Below, piece by piece: positions 14,430 to 17,217 of a DNA stretch of 17,217 nucleotides. A program made the position numbers and the translations under genes. Under the pieces are notes generated by a model. It searched no databases. It had not been told where the DNA came from and saw only the letters and a program-made list of their open reading frames with translations. Origin of the DNA: an uncultured Collinsella sp. (lineage in GTDB: Bacteria; Actinomycetota; Coriobacteriia; Coriobacteriales; Coriobacteriaceae); contig UQJA01000029.1 in assembly GCA_900541285.1 (NCBI GenBank), positions 1 through 17,217 of the forward strand. Direction: 5' to 3'. Numbering within the stretch: position 1 is the first letter of the stretch; each line of letters opens with the position of its first letter.

Positions 14430-15953
14430 TTAACTCACATTGTCGTTCATCGCGAAGGAGTTCTTCATGGCGCAGCTCGTGGTGTAGAGGACCTTGCCCA
14501 ACAGAGCATCGGTCTCCACCCGCACGCGCTCGGCAAACTCCTCGTTGGCGCTGGCGAGCTCGGCAGGTACCTCGGCCTCGGGCAGTGTGGCAACGGCGGC
14601 GTCAACGTCGTGAATCTGCTTGTGGCCCATGCCGCCGACCTTCTCCTGATAATCCTCGACCGCGCGACCACACTCATGGAAGCGAACATCGGCCAAGGCA
14701 CCGATCAGGCGATTTGCCCAGTAGAAATTCTCGGACGTCACGCGAGCCTGCGTGTCGGCATAGTACTCGGGCATGGTCTCGACATTGGCGTACAGCGGCA
14801 CGAGCGCGTTAAACGAGTTGGAGCCAAACGCCATCCACTGCACGGCGCGATACGCCGGCTGCGCATAGGGGCGCAGCTGCAGCACGGCGAGCTGGCTGTT
14901 GCGATTGATGCCGATGGGACGATAGGCGCCGCGCGTGGCGGGCGTGCCCTTGCTGCCGTAGCAGTCGTACTCCGTGCCCTGGTAGTGGCTCGAAAGCACG
15001 TACTTGATGTCCTCGATGGTCACCTTGCGCTCGGGCACGCGGCTCCAGGGGATGTCGTCGCTCTCGGGCGTGTAGTCGGCCTCGGGACCGTCCCACACAT
15101 CGCTGGGGTTGAGGCAGCGCTGCATGTACCAGGCGCGCGGTGTGTTGTAGACATGGTCGCTGTCGCTGTGCGAGCCAAAGGTCTCGCGCGGGTTAAAGAC
15201 CGTCGCCGGACCGTCGCCCTCGACGCCCAGCGTCAGATCAAGATGCCACTCGGCCATCCAGGAGCGCAGGTCGGCAGAGCACATGTGATCGGCTTGGGCG
15301 CCCTCGGCATCGTCCAGGTCAAAGCTATCGATACCCAGCTGGTTGGGCATGGTCACATAGGCGTCATCGGGCACGCGCTTGGCGATCCAGTGGTGGCCGC
15401 CGATGGTCTCGAGCCACCAGATCTCGTCAACGTCACTAAAGGCAATGCCATTGTTCTCGTAAGTGCCGTAGCGCTCGAGGAGATCGCCCAGGATACGCAC
15501 GCCGTCGCGGGCAGACTTGGCGTACGGCAGCACCAAGGTCACCATATCCTCCTCGCCCAGTCCGCCGGGATGCGCCGGAACATAGCCGTCCTCGCCCTCG
15601 TTGCCCTTGACGGGCACATAGTCCACAAGCGGATCGGCGCCGCGAACGCGCTCGTTGGTGGTGAGTGTCTCGGTTGCGGACATGCCAACATTGAGCTCGT
15701 TGAAGCCGGCCTCGGCCCAAATGCCATGGCCCGGGACAACGTCGGGGACGCTTGTGTAACGCATGGGATTGTCGGGCAGCTCAACGGTCAGGTGGCTCAG
15801 GACACTCGTGTAGACGCGCGGCTGCTCGTCGGGATGCACCACGCGCATGCGCTTGGGCTCAAACACCCCGTTGGACGAGTCCTCATTGCGGGCAACCAGC
15901 GTCGACCCGTCGTAGCTCGCGTTCTTACCAACCAAAATCGTTGTGCACGGCAT
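14430..15953 (-). CDS. C69-family dipeptidase (PepD-like)
   Basis: A 507-residue peptidase of family C69 (formerly U34), which cleaves dipeptides and is an N-terminal-nucleophile type hydrolase. The N-terminus MPCTTILVGKNASYDGSTLV with ARNEDSS (21-27) is nearly the classic lactobacillus PepD start, with Cys3 as the expected nucleophile. Other conserved stretches include GIWAEAGFNELNVGMSATETL (77-97), DEIWWLETIGGHHWIAKRVPD (176-196), FGSHSDSDHVYNTPRAWYMQ (259-278), the SSHYQGTEYD region (321-330) and the LAVLQLRP segment (355-362). No signal peptide, so it probably works in the cytoplasm on imported peptides. The start at 15953 is set by AAGGAGG six bases upstream; an ATG at 15959 lies inside that spacer. 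It appears to be a single-gene unit, with a possible promoter (TACACT on the minus strand, 15990-15995). Confidence 0.93.
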   Translation of the reverse strand: MPCTTILVGKNASYDGSTLVARNEDSSNGVFEPKRMRVVHPDEQPRVYTSVLSHLTVELPDNPMRYTSVPDVVPGHGIWAEAGFNELNVGMSATETLTTNERVRGADPLVDYVPVKGNEGEDGYVPAHPGGLGEEDMVTLVLPYAKSARDGVRILGDLLERYGTYENNGIAFSDVDEIWWLETIGGHHWIAKRVPDDAYVTMPNQLGIDSFDLDDAEGAQADHMCSADLRSWMAEWHLDLTLGVEGDGPATVFNPRETFGSHSDSDHVYNTPRAWYMQRCLNPSDVWDGPEADYTPESDDIPWSRVPERKVTIEDIKYVLSSHYQGTEYDCYGSKGTPATRGAYRPIGINRNSQLAVLQLRPYAQPAYRAVQWMAFGSNSFNALVPLYANVETMPEYYADTQARVTSENFYWANRLIGALADVRFHECGRAVEDYQEKVGGMGHKQIHDVDAAVATLPEAEVPAELASANEEFAERVRVETDALLGKVLYTTSCAMKNSFAMNDNVS

Positions 15954-16040
15954 GCGCATCCTCCTTGAGCGAAGAAATCAAACGGTAACAGTGTATCGCT
16001 TCGGCGCAAAAAGGGCGAAGCCACAGCTCCGGCAACCCCT

Positions 16041-16270
16041 GTGGTCAAAAAATGCCAAATATGAGTACTGTCACCAATTTAGTAGTAGCAAATTTCCTTG
16101 TAACGAGTGTCAGAAATCCCCATTTGTCCAAAAGCAAGACAACGTTATTCCCCATAGGTTCAATAAAATGGGCTCCCTAACGATAATGGATATCGCTAGG
16201 GAGCCCAAATCTCATAAAAAATATGTGACTATCTTGGCAACAGTACTCATATTTGGCGTTTTTTGACCAC
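16041..16270. repeat. 230-bp inverted-repeat element (MITE-like or large foldback)
   Basis: The left arm (16041-16077, beginning gtggtcaaaaaatgcc) and the right arm (16234-16270, ending ggcgttttttgaccac) are inverted copies matching at 34 of 37 positions. The 156 bases between them are AT-rich compared with neighbouring genes and carry an inner 16-bp hairpin. No coding sequence is convincing inside. The direct repeat aacccct occurs just outside the left arm (16034-16040) and 13 bases beyond the right arm (16284-16290), which might be a target duplication or chance. Non-autonomous transposable element, or a dispersed foldback repeat, are the likeliest identities. Confidence 0.75.
16170..16206 (-). 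terminator. Inner hairpin of the inverted-repeat element, possible folD terminator
   Basis: gggctccctaacgata (16170-16185) and tatcgctagggagccc (16191-16206) pair over 16 bp with one A-C mismatch and a 5-nt loop. Read from folD on the minus strand it is followed by ATTTTATTG, so it could end folD transcripts about 100 bases after the stop codon. No other terminator is visible there. Confidence 0.55.
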
Positions 16271-16307
16271 GTGGTATATGGCTAACCCCTCAAACAGCCC
16301 AAAACGC

Positions 16308-17162
16308 CTATTTCGATGCACGCTCCGCCGCCTCGATCACGTGCTTGGCGAGAATCGCAGTGGTCACAGCCCCCACGCCGCCCGGCACGGGGGTGATGGA
16401 GCCGACAACCGGCTCAGCAGCATCAAAATCGACGTCGCCGACCAGCTTGCCAGCGGCCTCGTCCCAGTTAATGCCCACATCGATAATCGTCTGGCCCTCG
16501 CGAACCGCACCCGCGCCAATCGTGCGCGCACGTCCAACCGCGGCAACAACAATGTCGGCAGAACGGCACTCGGCAGCCAAGTCGCGCGTATGCGTATGAC
16601 ACGTCGTCACTGTGGCATTGCGTGCCGTAAGCATGGCGGCAACGGGACGCCCAATTACCAGCGATCGACCGACGACCGCGACCTTGGCCCCATCCAGCTC
16701 AACGCCGTAATGGTCCAGCAACGCCAGCACGGCCTCGGCCGTGCAAGGGGCAAAGCCCTCGCCTCGCCCCGAAAGCGTGGTAAGCAGCGAGGCCGGAGTC
16801 ATGGAGTCAACATCCTTGGCGGGATCGAGTGCCGCGGCAACTGCATCCTCGTCAAGCCCAACGGGCAGTGGGCGAAACATCAGGCAGCCATGAACAGCGG
16901 GGTCAGCATTGATGCCCTCGACAGCCGCCAGCAGCTCATCCTGCGAAACATCGGCGGGAAGCAATACGCGGCGAGCCTCAATGCCAACCTTCTCGCAGCG
17001 CTTGAGGGCGCCGCGCTCGTAGGACAGGTCGTCCTCGCGCTCGCCCACGCGCACGATAGCAAGCGTCGGAACAACGCCGCGCTCGCGCAGAACAGCACAA
17101 CGATCGGCAAGCTCCTCAGTCAACGCGCGGGCGACGGGAGCGCCCTTCAACAGCTCAGCCAT
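16308..17162 (-). CDS. folD: FolD-family methylene-tetrahydrofolate dehydrogenase (cyclohydrolase residues altered)
   Basis: A 284-residue member of the FolD family, which normally oxidises 5,10-methylene-THF with NAD(P)+ and hydrolyses the methenyl product to 10-formyl-THF in the cytoplasm. Family length is normal. Clear signatures: AIVRVGERED (35-44), PLPVGLDED (98-106), PAKDVDS (114-120), the cofactor-binding VVGRSLVIGRP (163-173), IIDVGIN (226-232) and ITPVPGGVGAVT (256-267). Oddities: in bifunctional enzymes the active site reads Y-x-x-x-K (E. coli Tyr50, Lys54); here it is Y48-E-R-G-A52, so the lysine is alanine, and the VQLPLP glutamine (E. coli Gln98) is Phe96. Asp119 is kept. I recall clostridial homologues with the same SYERGA pattern, so this is probably a subfamily trait, not decay. 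Cyclohydrolase activity is doubtful. The start at 17162 has GAGGGG six bases upstream, and another gene ends two bases before it. Confidence 0.92.
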   Translation of the reverse strand: MAELLKGAPVARALTEELADRCAVLRERGVVPTLAIVRVGEREDDLSYERGALKRCEKVGIEARRVLLPADVSQDELLAAVEGINADPAVHGCLMFRPLPVGLDEDAVAAALDPAKDVDSMTPASLLTTLSGRGEGFAPCTAEAVLALLDHYGVELDGAKVAVVGRSLVIGRPVAAMLTARNATVTTCHTHTRDLAAECRSADIVVAAVGRARTIGAGAVREGQTIIDVGINWDEAAGKLVGDVDFDAAEPVVGSITPVPGGVGAVTTAILAKHVIEAAERASK

Positions 17163-17164
17163 GG

Positions 17165-17217
17165 CTATCCCCTCTTCCTTGCGGCGTCAGCGGCGCGGCG
17201 CGCCAGCGCATCGGCGC
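17165..17217 (-). CDS. 3' end of an upstream gene, partial
   Basis: The minus strand reads ...ADALARRAADAARKRG followed by TAG, with the stop (17165-17167) two bases before the folD ATG. The Ala/Arg-rich helical ending is protein-like, and the other two frames soon hit stops. The folD ribosome binding site lies within its last codons, implying an operon and translational coupling. Only 16 codons are visible, so it cannot be identified. Given the altered FolD, a separate methenyl-THF cyclohydrolase (FchA-type) would be a logical candidate, but that is a guess from context. Confidence 0.55.
   Translation of the reverse strand, partial: ADALARRAADAARKRG

Noticed and set aside
14280..15968. 562-codon plus-strand open frame opposite the C69 dipeptidase gene
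   Set aside because: The minus-strand gene matches PepD from the first residues. The opposite frame is Val/Ala/His-rich with no family pattern.
15943..16266. 107-codon plus-strand open frame crossing the inverted-repeat element
   Set aside because: It starts inside the C69 gene, runs through both inverted arms and the hairpin, and shows no domain or ribosome binding site.

Overview
The window looks like a chromosomal segment of a GC-rich gut actinobacterium of the class Coriobacteriia, most likely Collinsella or a close relative. That placement comes from recognising the gene set and protein style: class III fructose-bisphosphatase, C69 dipeptidase, a clostridial-looking FolD variant, DegV, and surface proteins with transcobalamin-like (DUF4430) domains. 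No database search was run.

Layout: (1) 57-983, an RsmB/RsmF-type RNA m5C methyltransferase at the window edge, convergent with a 56-residue membrane protein (1008-1178, minus). (2) 1370-2461, a TIM-barrel-like protein of unknown role with a strong terminator, convergent with a DegV/FakB-type fatty-acid-binding protein (2543-3433, minus). (3) 3755-6772, a class III fructose-1,6-bisphosphatase followed by two paralogous GtrA-type four-helix membrane proteins. (4) 6931-11661 (minus), the most striking part: two secreted or surface DUF4430 proteins behind a cobalamin riboswitch (about 11806-11965). The first has a signal peptide, four DUF4430-type repeats, a PQQ-like beta-propeller, one Listeria/Bacteroides-type repeat, a Lys/Ser/Asp stalk and a C-terminal membrane anchor. 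The second has an N-terminal membrane anchor, a similar stalk and one DUF4430 domain. (5) 12093-14281 (minus), a UbiB/ABC1-family kinase-like protein preceded by a phasin-like helical protein. (6) 14430-15953 (minus), a C69 dipeptidase. (7) 16041-16270, a compact AT-rich element bounded by near-perfect 37-bp inverted repeats with a strong hairpin inside. (8) 16308-17162 (minus), a FolD homologue lacking the usual catalytic lysine, just downstream of the 3' end of another gene that runs off the window.

How they fit together: most genes are housekeeping (RNA modification, gluconeogenesis, one-carbon metabolism, peptide turnover, lipid handling). The accessory system is the riboswitch-controlled pair. 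DUF4430 is related to the C-terminal cobalamin-binding domain of intrinsic factor and transcobalamin, and a B12 riboswitch normally represses B12 uptake or synthesis genes when B12 is plentiful. The simplest reading is a Gram-positive cell-surface corrinoid-capture apparatus. That function is inferred; the domains and the riboswitch are read from the sequence.
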